Shown piece after piece: positions 26,116 to 34,713 of a DNA stretch of 64,000 nucleotides. Numbering within the stretch: the stretch's first letter is position 1; the number at the start of each line of letters is the position of its first letter. The position numbers were made by a program, and so were the translations under genes. The notes under the pieces are model-generated. The model was not told where the DNA came from and ran no database searches. It was given only the letters and a program-made list of their open reading frames with translations. This DNA is from Bacillus sp. EB01 (GTDB lineage: Bacteria > Bacillota > Bacilli > Bacillales > Cytobacillaceae), in contig NZ_HG964497.1 in NCBI RefSeq assembly GCF_000613125.1, positions 416,823 through 480,822 of the forward strand. The letters are read 5' to 3'.

Positions 26116-26590
26116 TTCGAGTTTTTTCCTCCTTTTTCAGTCTTTTCCATCATTCTAGTAAAAATTTTGTCAAATGTAAATGAATTTCCAAAAATTTAAT
26201 ATTTGTCAATTTCATGTCAGTATTTTCCTGCAAATCCATCCAAAAACTAGTGTTAAAAATATCCCCTTTTTCCGCAAACTTAAAACCTATTAACAAGTTA
26301 AAATAGAAAATAACATTATTATAATATAATTATTTGTTAATAAGTGAACATTCAAGTCTTGAGAAAAAGAGGAAGCGATTTTGGGAAATCAGTGGAAGGA
26401 GTGATGAAAGTTTAAAAAAGAACGCTCCAAATCAAAAGGAATTATCACAAAGAGAGATTATTTTGTTTTTAAAGGAGAAAGAGTCAATTTCAGTGCTATG
26501 CCTGAAGGGGTCTCCTACTCTCTGCTAATTTGGGGTATAATAAAGTGATAACTACCAATACAGTAGAGTGTACATTCAAACGCTAAGTGT
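26116..26590. other. Gene-free AT-rich region
   Basis: No supported gene. A 64-codon frame at 26334-26528 has no ribosome binding site. A TATAAT at 26536-26541 precedes the hairpin cluster downstream, without a clear -35 element. Confidence 0.5.
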
Positions 26591-26593
26591 TAG

Positions 26594-26771
26594 TCCCGGC
26601 TTACCGTTGAATATGGGTTCACCGGGATTTGAATGAGGGTGCTGTTGCAACAGATTGGGCAACGATTCCATCCAACTGCGGCAAAGTTTCCGCAGCGTGC
26701 CAATGGACCATTCGTGGCGCTGCTAACAAGCACTGTAGCATATGTGTAAAATTTAACCGGTGCATTACCGG
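26594..26771. ncRNA. Candidate structured RNA: five successive hairpins
   Basis: A GC-richer island inside AT-rich DNA with five local inverted repeats in order: TCCCGG/CCGGGA (26594-26627), GTTGC/GCAAC (26644-26663), CTGCGG/CCGCAG (26676-26695), TGCTA/TAGCA (26721-26740) and CCGGT/ACCGG (26757-26771). It does not match any riboswitch class or housekeeping RNA I can recall. It lies 180 bases upstream of the SWIM-helicase operon in the same direction. Frames through it on either strand lack ribosome binding sites. Strand and boundaries are unknown; five-base stems can arise by chance. Confidence 0.35.
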
Positions 26772-26951
26772 GCAATGTGGCATGCGGGTTGAAATGAATA
26801 TAAATGTTCGTACTAGATACTTTTTAGAAATCAATACGGTCACAGCAATATAAAAAGTAATTCCCCTGTACTGTTGGCGATTGGCCTAGTACCAGGAAAA
26901 TAACCATTCAATATTTTTCTATTAGCAAAAAAGAGAAAGAGGTGTGTACCG

Positions 26952-28562
26952 ATGCGGAATGAAGGGCTTGCAATGGCGTCCGATAAAATACAGGATATGC
27001 TGTCGCCACATTCGGAAGAGGATGCGCGCCTGATGCAAAAGGGAATGCTGCTTTACCGCCAGGGATTGGTCTCACAACTGCGAATGGATGAAGAAACCAT
27101 TACTGCGACAGTTCAGGATGTTGTGCCTGTCAAGGTAACCCTTGAGCTGTTATTTCCCGAGATGAGTGAGTGCTCGTGTCCAAGCCAAGGACTGTGCAGA
27201 CATCAGCTTGCTGTTTTTTTCAGTGCGTATGGCAGAACCAATTCAGTCGCTGAATGGATAGAGGACTGGCGTTATCCGGTCCGGGAAAAGCGTGCTGCCG
27301 CGGAATGGGGCTTGCTGAAGGCTCGTGATCTAGTCAAGGCAAGTGGAGCCTTGAAACAGGATTACGCCGCCTGGATTGAGTCCTTCACGGAAAACTTCTC
27401 TTCAATTATGCGCGCAAAGAAGAATGTAAATCCGTACGTTGTCAGCGAGCTGTTTGGAGTTTACTGGCGCCGTATTAAAGCTGATTCTCCGCGCGGTGAG
27501 GAATGGGCGCTTCTGCATCAGCTTTCGGCGAGTTTATTTTCGTTCACAGAGCTGGCGCGCTTTAGCCAGGAGCTCGGACATACCGAGGAGATGGTTAGCC
27601 GTTACTACAGGCATGTGTTTGCAGATCTTGAGACCGAGGCATCCCGACTTGCGGCAAAGCTAGGCAAACGCGCCAGGCCGCTAGGTTTCGATCCCTTCTT
27701 AGAACAGCTCCGTAAAGATACGCGAGATATTTTGACGGTTATTCCATTTCTTGTTTATGAGCGTGCCTTTTTATACATGGGGATTTGGTCGGGTCTTTTT
27801 AAAAAGAAGGAATGGCTTGAAGAAGAGTCCAAGACGCTTGATGAAATGAGTTTAAGCGCAGAATCCGGTCACCCGCTTGCAATTGCGGCTGCCCATTTAC
27901 ATGTCCTTTTAAATGAGGATGCGCTTGCTCTTGCATTTATAGCAAGGCTGTCTGATGAGGAGGCACCGCCATTCCTGCTGTACTGGATTGATGAGATGAA
28001 TACACACAAGGAATGGGGACGGGTTGGTCCATACCTCGAGCTGCTCACACAGAAACTCAAGGGTGTCCTTGCCGCAATCCAGGGATACCAGGGCCGGGCT
28101 CAGTTTGCCAGAAAAGCGCTTGAGTCGGCGCTTCCTTATGTCGAGGAGACAGGCCGGTCGGAGCTCCTGGAAAGGCTGCTTCACCAGGCACTTCCTTATA
28201 CGTATTATGAATATGGCAGTTTGCTGTTTGAACGGGGCGAGTACGGAAAATGGGCAGATTTGCAATCTTTCATGGGCTATCATTATACCGACCTTCCTAG
28301 TGCAAGACTGAAGATACTTGAAAAAGAAATGCCTGAGGCGGTCATCTCGATGCTGCACCAGTCCGCAGCAAAGCAAATTGCCACCAAGAACAGGCCTGGA
28401 TACAAGCAAGCGGTCCGGATGCTCAAAAAGCTCAGGACCTTGTATAAAAAGCAAAAGCGGCTTGATGAATGGGATGTATTTTTCACGGAGCTGCTGGAAC
28501 GGACAAAGCGGCTGCGCGCGTTCCATGAAGAGTGCCAAAGGAGCAAGCTGATCAATGTATAA
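26952..28562 (+). CDS. ywqB: SWIM zinc finger protein (YwqB-like)
   Basis: 536 residues, GAGGTG seven bases before the ATG. The SWIM finger lies at about residues 58-90 with CSCPSQGLCRHQLAVFF, that is Cys-x-Cys and Cys-x-His zinc ligands. The rest is helical and TPR-like in appearance. SWIM domains bind DNA or proteins, and in bacteria the gene typically precedes a SNF2 helicase, as here: it overlaps the start of the helicase gene by eight bases. The pair corresponds to ywqB-ywqA of B. subtilis. The function of the pair is not established. Confidence 0.85.
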   Translation: MRNEGLAMASDKIQDMLSPHSEEDARLMQKGMLLYRQGLVSQLRMDEETITATVQDVVPVKVTLELLFPEMSECSCPSQGLCRHQLAVFFSAYGRTNSVAEWIEDWRYPVREKRAAAEWGLLKARDLVKASGALKQDYAAWIESFTENFSSIMRAKKNVNPYVVSELFGVYWRRIKADSPRGEEWALLHQLSASLFSFTELARFSQELGHTEEMVSRYYRHVFADLETEASRLAAKLGKRARPLGFDPFLEQLRKDTRDILTVIPFLVYERAFLYMGIWSGLFKKKEWLEEESKTLDEMSLSAESGHPLAIAAAHLHVLLNEDALALAFIARLSDEEAPPFLLYWIDEMNTHKEWGRVGPYLELLTQKLKGVLAAIQGYQGRAQFARKALESALPYVEETGRSELLERLLHQALPYTYYEYGSLLFERGEYGKWADLQSFMGYHYTDLPSARLKILEKEMPEAVISMLHQSAAKQIATKNRPGYKQAVRMLKKLRTLYKKQKRLDEWDVFFTELLERTKRLRAFHEECQRSKLINV

Positions 28563-31527
28563 TGAGCGCTTCATTAAATTATTCCTAAAAAAACATGGTG
28601 ATGTCTATCTGCTGTCCGCTCAGGGCGCACAAGGAGGCTGGCTGCCCGTTGATGCCTGGAAGTTCCCGCTATTCAGCCGGCATCCCGAAAGCTTTTACGG
28701 TGCATTTATTGATCCCGTAAAAGTGGACGGGATTGAACAGATTGAGTTGAATGCATGGCAGCTCGCCACCTTGTTTGCCCGCGAGTCCTTCAACCGCTTT
28801 TTTGACTGGGATTGGGATGAGGCTGCGGAAATCTGCCTGTCATCTGCTCATATTATATATGAAGGCATTTTAGAAAAGGAATGGCTGCCTGACTTCAAAT
28901 CCTGGGAAGGCGGCAACTTCCGCTGGAGGCTCCCTTCAAGAGTACGCGAAGAGTTCGACAGCTCATTCTGGGAACAGCCTGTCACTATTTCTGGCACAGC
29001 TTCTGAATCAGACGAAGCTATTAGCCAAGTGACAGCCTATGACTTTATTGAGGACCTTTACAACCAAGCACTTGACGCTTACCTGACCCGAAATACGGAA
29101 ATGCGGGAGCTGTTCGGGCCGAAGCTCGAACTTCTTGAAAGTAAAAATATCCCCGCGGCCACGCTCGCCCATTATTTTGATGAAGACTCCTGGCTTGAAT
29201 GGGTTGGCATCAGGGAAAGCGAGGAACCATTTACGGTAGGATTAAGGCTAGATGAACCCGAGGACGGGGAGGGCTTCTGGCTCCTTGAAACCTTTTTGCG
29301 AAGCAAACGGAATCCCGATGAGCTGTACAGAATCGACGATCCCGCAATCCCCTCTTCATGGAAGCCCTTTTTGGAAAAGGCAGCTCATGAGGAGAACCGA
29401 TGGATCAGCCTGATTCCGTCCCTTGGGATATATGGCAGGCTGAAAACATCTCTTTCCGAAGAAGAGGCTTGGGTGTTTCTGACCGAATCAAGCGAAATAT
29501 TGCTTGCTCTCGGTGTTGAAATTCTCCTGCCTGGCTGGTGGCAAGCAATGAAGAACGCCAACCTGCGTGTCAAGGCATCCTTGAAGGGCACATCCAGCCA
29601 CCGGCCATCGTTCGTCGGACTACAGGCGATGCTCGACTTCAACTGGCGCTTCTCGATGAACGGCGTTGACCTGTCCGAAGATGAATTCCGGACAATGGTC
29701 GAAGAAAAGCGCCGCCTCGTCTATATACGAGGCCGCTGGGTAAAGCTCGACCCGCAATTTATCCGCCAAATCCAGGAAATCATGAAGAAAGCGGAAAAGG
29801 AAGGCCTTCATGTTCGCGACCTGCTCGAGCAGGAACTGAGTCCCGAACCAGAGAGTGATGACCTTGAAAACCCAAGGACATTTGCCAAAATCCAGATAGA
29901 ACTGAACCGGCAATGGAAACAAATGCTCAAACAGCTAAACGAAATCAAGGAAATTCCGCTTGTCGACGTTCCATCAGGCCTGAACGGAACATTAAGGCAA
30001 TACCAGCAGCTTGGCTTGAGCTGGCTCCTATTCCTCCGCCAATTCGGATTCGGCGCAACACTTGCTGATGACATGGGCCTCGGCAAGACGATCCAGCTTA
30101 TTTCCTACCTTCTTTCGGTTAAAGAAAAAGCCGCCGAAGAAGGCAGCCGCACAGGGAAAAGCAACCGAAAATCTGATGGAGAAGATACATTGCTTGCGGA
30201 ACCCGTCCTAGAGGGCGTGGTGACGGCTGCCACTGCGGAGCCTCCATCACTGATTATCTGTCCGACATCCGTGCTTGGCAACTGGCAAAAGGAGCTTGAA
30301 AGGTTCGCACCCGATCTCCGTGTCCACCTGCATTACGGCCCTAGCCGCCTGAAGGGCGAGAACTTCGTTGAAGCCGTAATCGGGCAGGACGTTGTACTGA
30401 CATCGTATGGCCTTTCCCACCTCGATGAAGAAGAGTTTAATAAAATCGAGTGGAACGCAATTGCCATTGATGAGGCGCAAAACATAAAAAATGCGAATAC
30501 AAAGCAGTCGCGCGCGGTCCGGAAGCTCAAGGGAAGACATCATATTGCTTTGACAGGAACTCCGATGGAAAACCGCCTGTCCGAGCTTTGGTCGATTTTC
30601 GACTTTACGAATCACGGCTACCTCGGCAGCCTTGGCCAATTCCAGAAGCGGTTCATCATCCCGATTGAAAAGGATGATAATAAAGACAAAGTCCGCGAGC
30701 TTCAGGGCCTGATTCGCCCGTTCCTTCTGCGGCGGACGAAAAAGGATGAAGAAGTTGCGTTAAATCTGCCTGATAAGCTTGAACAAAAAGAATACTGCCC
30801 GTTGACCGCGGAACAGGCATCCTTGTATGAACAGCTTGTTCAGGATACGTTCTCCCAGCTTGAGAAGCTGACTGGTATGGAACGAAAAGGCATGATTCTT
30901 CAGCTGCTTGGCCGGCTGAAGCAGCTTTGTAACCACCCAGCCCTGTATTTGAAGGAAAATGCCCAGGTCAGAGACAGCGATGTTTCCCCAGGGAGGGACC
31001 TGATTTCGAGGTCTGCCAAAATGGAAAAACTCGTTGAATTAGTCGATGCAGTCCTTGACCAGGATGAAAGCTGCTTGATTTTTACCCAATATATTGAAAT
31101 GGGTGAAATGATTAAGGCTGTCTTAAAGCGGAAGTTCAAAATTGATGTTCCATTCCTAAATGGAAGTGTTCCAAAAACAAAACGCGACGATATGATAGCG
31201 CAGTTTCAGGAGCACCAGTTCCCGGTCTTCCTGCTTAGCCTGAAAGCAGGCGGAACCGGCCTGAATTTAACCGCAGCCAACCACGTCATCCATTATGACC
31301 GATGGTGGAACCCGGCCGTGGAAAACCAGGCAACCGACAGAGCATACCGCATCGGCCAGGAACGCTTTGTTCATGTTCACAAAATGATTTGCACGGGGAC
31401 GCTCGAAGAAAAGATTGACGCGATGCTCGAGAAGAAGCAGCATCTCAACGACCAGATCATTCAAAGCGAAAACTGGATCACCGAAATGTCGACCGAAGAA
31501 CTGCGCGATCTGATTCTATTAAAATAA
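28555..31527 (+). CDS. ywqA: SNF2 family DNA helicase/ATPase (YwqA)
   Basis: 990 residues. The first 440 residues are the SNF2-associated bacterial domain; the ATPase follows with motif I DDMGLGKT (Lys511), motif II DEAQ (639-642), motif III LTGTPMENRLSELWSIFDF, then the second lobe with LLSLKAGGTGLNLTAANHVI and the arginine-finger motif DRAYRIGQ. It would translocate on duplex DNA using ATP in the cytoplasm. The start codon lies inside the end of ywqB, so translation is coupled. A short Ser/Lys-rich insert sits after motif I (about residues 525-560). A strong terminator follows. Confidence 0.93.
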   Translation: MYNERFIKLFLKKHGDVYLLSAQGAQGGWLPVDAWKFPLFSRHPESFYGAFIDPVKVDGIEQIELNAWQLATLFARESFNRFFDWDWDEAAEICLSSAHIIYEGILEKEWLPDFKSWEGGNFRWRLPSRVREEFDSSFWEQPVTISGTASESDEAISQVTAYDFIEDLYNQALDAYLTRNTEMRELFGPKLELLESKNIPAATLAHYFDEDSWLEWVGIRESEEPFTVGLRLDEPEDGEGFWLLETFLRSKRNPDELYRIDDPAIPSSWKPFLEKAAHEENRWISLIPSLGIYGRLKTSLSEEEAWVFLTESSEILLALGVEILLPGWWQAMKNANLRVKASLKGTSSHRPSFVGLQAMLDFNWRFSMNGVDLSEDEFRTMVEEKRRLVYIRGRWVKLDPQFIRQIQEIMKKAEKEGLHVRDLLEQELSPEPESDDLENPRTFAKIQIELNRQWKQMLKQLNEIKEIPLVDVPSGLNGTLRQYQQLGLSWLLFLRQFGFGATLADDMGLGKTIQLISYLLSVKEKAAEEGSRTGKSNRKSDGEDTLLAEPVLEGVVTAATAEPPSLIICPTSVLGNWQKELERFAPDLRVHLHYGPSRLKGENFVEAVIGQDVVLTSYGLSHLDEEEFNKIEWNAIAIDEAQNIKNANTKQSRAVRKLKGRHHIALTGTPMENRLSELWSIFDFTNHGYLGSLGQFQKRFIIPIEKDDNKDKVRELQGLIRPFLLRRTKKDEEVALNLPDKLEQKEYCPLTAEQASLYEQLVQDTFSQLEKLTGMERKGMILQLLGRLKQLCNHPALYLKENAQVRDSDVSPGRDLISRSAKMEKLVELVDAVLDQDESCLIFTQYIEMGEMIKAVLKRKFKIDVPFLNGSVPKTKRDDMIAQFQEHQFPVFLLSLKAGGTGLNLTAANHVIHYDRWWNPAVENQATDRAYRIGQERFVHVHKMICTGTLEEKIDAMLEKKQHLNDQIIQSENWITEMSTEELRDLILLK

Positions 31528-31536
31528 ACCCAAAAA

Positions 31537-31573
31537 ACCGGCTGTCCGTATTTATGGACAGCCGGCTTTTTTT
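31537..31573 (+). terminator. Terminator of the ywqB-ywqA operon
   Basis: CCGGCTGTCC/GGACAGCCGG with an eight-base loop followed by CTTTTTTTT. Confidence 0.92.
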
Positions 31574-31589
31574 AGAATGACCTGCTGGA

Positions 31590-31890
31590 GACAAGACTTC
31601 TCTATTACCTTTTCATGCTTGAGGCACTCTGTTTGGGCACTGACAAGGCTTCTCTGTTACCTTTTCATGCTTGGGGCACTCTGTTCGGGCACTGACAAGG
31701 CTTCTCTGTTACCTTTCCATGCTTGAGGCACTCTGTTTGGGCACTGACAAGGCTTCTCTGTTACCTTTCCATGCTTGAGGCACTCTGTTTGGGCACTGAC
31801 AAGGCTCCTCTTTTACCTTTTCATGCTTGGGGCACTCTGTTTGGGCACTGACAGGGCTCTGTTACTTTTTCAAGCTTTGAGCACTCTTTC
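31590..31890. repeat. 52-bp tandem repeat (minisatellite), five copies plus a degenerate sixth
   Basis: Unit boundaries at 31590, 31642, 31694, 31746 and 31798; a shortened, diverged sixth copy runs from 31850 to about 31890. Each unit begins GACAAGGCTTCTCTGTTACC and ends GGGCACT. Copies 3 and 4 are identical; others differ by a few bases. Within a unit GGCACT occurs twice. No open frame crosses the array. Confidence 0.92.
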
Positions 31891-31991
31891 AATGGATATA
31901 GAAATCCGCTGATATTACTAAAATCCACAAAACATAAAAACCACCTATTCTTCCTCAATCAATTGAGTTACATCTTTTTATAGCTTAAAAC

Positions 31992-32034
31992 AGGAAAGGC
32001 CGCTGAATTGGCAGTTCAGCGGCCTTTCCTTTTA
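31992..32034. terminator. Strong intergenic hairpin/terminator
   Basis: A 16-base perfect stem (AGGAAAGGCCGCTGAA and its complement) with a seven-base loop and T-rich tail on the plus strand. No plus-strand gene lies directly upstream, so it may stop read-through from the helicase operon. Confidence 0.75.
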
Positions 32035-32112
32035 TATTACAGGGGGGGTTTTTAATCAGTTTACCCGCTGTGGTGCAACTTATACCTATAATCTCTTTTT
32101 TAGGCAAAAAAT

Positions 32113-32138
32113 TTAAAAACCGGCGGAAAAACCGCCGG
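32113..32138 (-). terminator. Terminator of the ssb operon
   Basis: CCGGCGG/CCGCCGG with a five-base loop; on the minus strand TTTTTAAATTTTTT follows. The stretch from here to 32303 holds no supported gene. Confidence 0.8.
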
Positions 32139-32303
32139 CAGCAGGGGGCAGGACTACGGGGGGACAGATTGAATCTTTTTCTGAAAGGGCTAATGGGGAC
32201 CGTTTCTAGTGGCAGCTCTCGCATGGCAAATGCTTTGGGAAGGTAAGCCATGGATAGGCATCGGTCATGTTTATGAAAATAGAAAATTTATCTGCGGTTC
32301 GCT

Positions 32304-32522
32304 TTAAAGATTCATTAGGAAAGGGGAATCGTGGAGGGATTGCTCGGTTGGATCGGCGCGGGCACATCCCAGGTTACGCTCATGTTCCTCTAGCCGTTTC
32401 TCAAGAATCAGGATACGGCTATGGAGGCTGCTGACGGTTTCGTTTGTTTTGCCAGTCATCTTGATGAGGCGTTCAAGCAGCAGCTCCAAGCTTTCAGCTA
32501 CGTTGCTTTTATACCTATCCAA
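32304..32522 (-). CDS. Small coiled-coil protein downstream of ssb
   Basis: 72 residues from TTG, with AAGGAGG nine bases upstream, placed inside the end of the ssb coding region; the start overlaps the ssb stop by eight bases. Residues 8-50 form a heptad-like helix (LELLLERLIKMTGKTNETVSSLHSRILILEKRLEEHE), so an oligomer is likely. The tail is polar and short. No family is recognised. Translational coupling to a competence-type ssb suggests a role in DNA uptake or recombination, which is an inference from position only. Confidence 0.6.
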   Translation of the reverse strand: MDRYKSNVAESLELLLERLIKMTGKTNETVSSLHSRILILEKRLEEHERNLGCARADPTEQSLHDSPFLMNL

Positions 32523-33225
32523 ATGGGACTTCCTCCTTGGCAGGCGGGATGACAGCCTCTACCTTCTCAAAAGAGAATCGCGTCGGAGGTGGTGTATCGG
32601 AATGGGGGGAACCCGCGTGGCCAGCAAAACCACCTTGAACAGGGGACGTCTCTGGAGCCGTACTTTGCCCAGAACTGAAATGGCGTTCCTGCACAGGTAC
32701 TTCTCGGGGGATCCCTGGATCAGGATGAGAACTACCCCAAGGGTCCTGGGGCATGTATCCTTCCTGCGGTACAACTCTTTCCGATTGTAATCCTTGTGAA
32801 TACTCAGGCCGAGGCGGAGGAGGTTGCACATGGTTTTGGACGCTTACTGCCTGCCCGCCATTCCTGTCCCTGGCAGGCACTTCTTGGCGCCTTCCTGTAT
32901 CAGCCTGCTTGCTGCTCAGGAAGCTTATTGACTCTGCCACTACCTCTGTCACATATACCTTTTTGCCATCTTGGTTTTCATAATTACGGGTTTGAATCCT
33001 TCCTGTAATCCCAACGACTGATCCCTTTTGACAATACTGAGCGGTATTTTCAGCAGCCTTTCTCCAGAGTGTGCATTGAACAAAATCCGTATCGACGTCC
33101 CCATGGGTATTTCGGTACTGGCGGTTGACTGCAAGGATAACATTTAAAACATAAGTTCCTTCTGTTGTTACTCTCAAGTCGGGATTCTTGGTCAGTCGGC
33201 CCACCAGTGTAACTTGATTGATCAT
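32515..33225 (-). CDS. ssbB: Single-stranded DNA-binding protein, competence-type (SsbB-like)
   Basis: 236 residues from ATG 33225 (MINQVTLVGRLTKNP), with AGGAG eight bases upstream; GTG 33231 is possible. Residues 1-105 are the OB fold with TDFVQCTLWRKAAENTAQY and KGSVVGITGRIQTR. A long Pro/Gln/Gly-rich linker follows and the tip reads AKEEVPFG, a diverged form of the acidic DDDxPF tail that binds partner proteins, with an extra Gly. B. subtilis SsbB is much shorter (about 113 residues). Assignment to SsbB rests on the ComK-type box upstream and the neighbouring ywpF-like gene, as at the ywpH (ssbB) locus; SsbA is normally beside rpsF/rpsR. Confidence 0.8.
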   Translation of the reverse strand: MINQVTLVGRLTKNPDLRVTTEGTYVLNVILAVNRQYRNTHGDVDTDFVQCTLWRKAAENTAQYCQKGSVVGITGRIQTRNYENQDGKKVYVTEVVAESISFLSSKQADTGRRQEVPARDRNGGQAVSVQNHVQPPPPRPEYSQGLQSERVVPQEGYMPQDPWGSSHPDPGIPREVPVQERHFSSGQSTAPETSPVQGGFAGHAGSPHSDTPPPTRFSFEKVEAVIPPAKEEVPFG

Positions 33226-33289
33226 CTTCACAACTCCTCTCCTTCGATGGTTTCATCTTATCCCTGCATGCTTAGCAAGTAAAATTGGC

Positions 33290-33333
33290 AAAAACCATTT
33301 TTCTTACCCCACTTGCCCTTAAAAGTCATTTTT
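33290..33333 (-). promoter_or_regulatory. ComK box (K-box) upstream of ssbB
   Basis: Two exact AAAA-N5-TTTT boxes at 33290-33302 and 33321-33333, separated by 18 bases, one of the spacings (8, 18, 31) accepted for ComK dimers. It lies about 65 bases upstream of the ssb start. A weak promoter (TTTACT-17-TAAGAT on the minus strand) fits between box and gene. Confidence 0.7.
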
Positions 33334-33443
33334 GCCCTAGGGAAAAGTGACCTATGAACAGTCTTTTTTCAAAAACAATGCGATTTTGCCAGTTCAGAAA
33401 TCTTTTTTCTACTAGTGACCACGGGTGATGTAAATGGTGATTA

Positions 33444-33452
33444 TGGTATAAT
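33444..33452 (+). promoter_or_regulatory. Extended -10 promoter of the ywpF-like gene
   Basis: TGGTATAAT: a perfect TATAAT with the TGn extension, 35 bases before the GTG start. No clear -35 element, as usual for extended -10 promoters. Confidence 0.6.
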
Positions 33453-33486
33453 ACAGGCAACTTATACTCTTGGGGAGGTATGTTGT

Positions 33487-33912
33487 GTGAAAACCTTTAA
33501 GCTTATAGCCCTCGAAATCATAGAGGATGAAAAAACAACCGAAATTCCACTGGAAAGCGGTTTGATCATCAATAAAGAAGACGAACAATCAAACTGGCTG
33601 ATCGAAGCCTACACCGACCTTTCCTTCTATGAGTATTTCAAGGAATTTGAAGATTCCGCGCAGGAGTGTATTGTCCAGGTGGTCATTACCCACCGCCAAA
33701 ATGACCCTGCTTATTTCCAGGCCAAGGTTTGCACATTAAAGAAGTTCGAGAACCACATAAGTGTCCTGCTAGAAGGACGGCTGCGCAGAACGAAAGTGGG
33801 CTATGCGGAAATGCTGCTGGGCCAGCTTCTTGACCAGGGCTTGGAGGGTAACGGGCTGCTATCTGAATTCAAAGACAAAATGCAAAGCAAGCCCAGGCTA
33901 AAGCCGAGATGA
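33487..33912 (+). CDS. ywpF: YwpF-like family protein
   Basis: 141 residues from GTG 33487, fixed by GGGGAGG eight bases upstream; the longer open frame from 33415 would begin before the promoter. The product starts MKTFKLIALEIIEDEKTTEI and shows alternating strands and acidic helices (YEYFKEFEDSAQECIVQVVITHR), as in the YwpF family. No signal peptide or motif suggests an enzyme. In B. subtilis the gene also lies next to ssbB (ywpH). Function unknown. Confidence 0.8.
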   Translation: MKTFKLIALEIIEDEKTTEIPLESGLIINKEDEQSNWLIEAYTDLSFYEYFKEFEDSAQECIVQVVITHRQNDPAYFQAKVCTLKKFENHISVLLEGRLRRTKVGYAEMLLGQLLDQGLEGNGLLSEFKDKMQSKPRLKPR

Positions 33913-33975
33913 CGTTTAAGTTGAAAAGCTCATCGCTGTTTTTGACCTATTCTTTCCTTTTTCGACCCCCGCAAA

Positions 33976-33997
33976 TTTAATCAAACGTTTGATTAAA
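33976..33997. promoter_or_regulatory. 22-bp perfect palindrome, copy 2
   Basis: Perfect palindrome with the core AATCAAACGTTTGATT, identical to the centre of the one at 21388-21415, and followed on the right by the same bases AAC. It lies between two convergent genes, not before a promoter. Confidence 0.5.
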
Positions 33998-34068
33998 AAC
34001 AATATAACCCTTGCAATGAGTAGCATTGAATGAAAACAGTCTTGCAAATATTATCGAAAGCGCAAAAA

Positions 34069-34108
34069 CAAAAAGGAGGCTCTAGGTTAAACCTTGGGCC
34101 TCCTTTTT
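34069..34108. terminator. Bidirectional terminator
   Basis: AAAAAGGAGGC/GCCTCCTTTTT stem with an 18-base loop between the ywpF-like gene and the lipoprotein gene. Confidence 0.75.
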
Positions 34109-34113
34109 ATTAC

Positions 34114-34410
34114 TTAATCATTTTTCTTATCATCGTCCATGTCAAGATTGTTTCCGTTATTGTCATCCCTCAACATATTCCCATCATCATTGTTGTTGCC
34201 ATCATCCGTATCATTTAGCAACCCATCTTCATCTACCCTGCCGTCATTGTTTATATTGGCATCATTGTCATCACGGTTTTGCATGTCATCGTCCTGCTGA
34301 ATATTATCCTGTGGCGGCGGGTTCTGTTCATCATCATTTGTACCGCAGCCCCCCAGCATAAAAACAGCAAACATCGAGCATGCAAGCAGTGCAAGCAGTT
34401 TATGTTTCAT
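34114..34410 (-). CDS. Asp/Asn-rich lipoprotein
   Basis: 98 residues from the ATG at 34410 (AAGGGAG 11 bases upstream). Signal peptide with lipobox LGGC and lipidated Cys22, followed by a low-complexity acidic tail rich in Asp, Asn and Gln (for example DDDMQNRDDNDANINNDG). The tail has no recognisable fold and resembles disordered or calcium-binding tails. No family is recognised. Monocistronic. Confidence 0.7.
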   Translation of the reverse strand: MKHKLLALLACSMFAVFMLGGCGTNDDEQNPPPQDNIQQDDDMQNRDDNDANINNDGRVDEDGLLNDTDDGNNNDDGNMLRDDNNGNNLDMDDDKKND

Positions 34411-34567
34411 AATGCAAAAAGCTCCCTTCATCTTAATGTCGACCGAACATTGGTCTCGGAATTATCTTCCCCAAAAAGATAAGGAACTTGTGCATTATTT
34501 TAAACATTCTCCTTGAAAAACAACTTTTCTTAAAGCGGCTTATGAAAAACAGCCAAAAGCAAAAAAA

Positions 34568-34617
34568 CATACAGTGCCGGTTGCAGTCTCTGGGAGGAAG
34601 GTATGTGGCACTGTATG
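34568..34617 (-). terminator. Hairpin/terminator downstream of fabZ
   Basis: An 11-base perfect inverted repeat, CATACAGTGCC/GGCACTGTATG, with a 28-base loop; on the minus strand TTTTTTT follows. No gene is seen between it and the lipoprotein gene. Confidence 0.65.
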
Positions 34618-34713
34618 CTTTGGTTGTTGTCTTTAATTTACGTTTTTCAGGTGCGTAAAACCTAAACAAAGTAAATTTAATCCAAATGAACTAGAGATTG
34701 GCATATGTTACCT

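Noticed and set aside
26334-26528. 64-codon plus-strand frame
   Set aside because: No ribosome binding site and no recognisable composition or homology; AT-rich non-coding context.
26590-26853. Several 60-75-codon frames on both strands through the hairpin cluster
   Set aside because: None has a ribosome binding site, they contradict one another, and the inverted repeats explain the region better.
27909-28574. 221-codon minus-strand frame inside ywqB
   Set aside because: Antisense shadow of the SWIM protein gene.
31590-31890. Tandem repeat as a CRISPR array
   Set aside because: Units are contiguous with no unique spacers and no cas genes nearby.
31985-32251. 88-codon minus-strand frame
   Set aside because: It spans two strong terminator hairpins and lacks a ribosome binding site.
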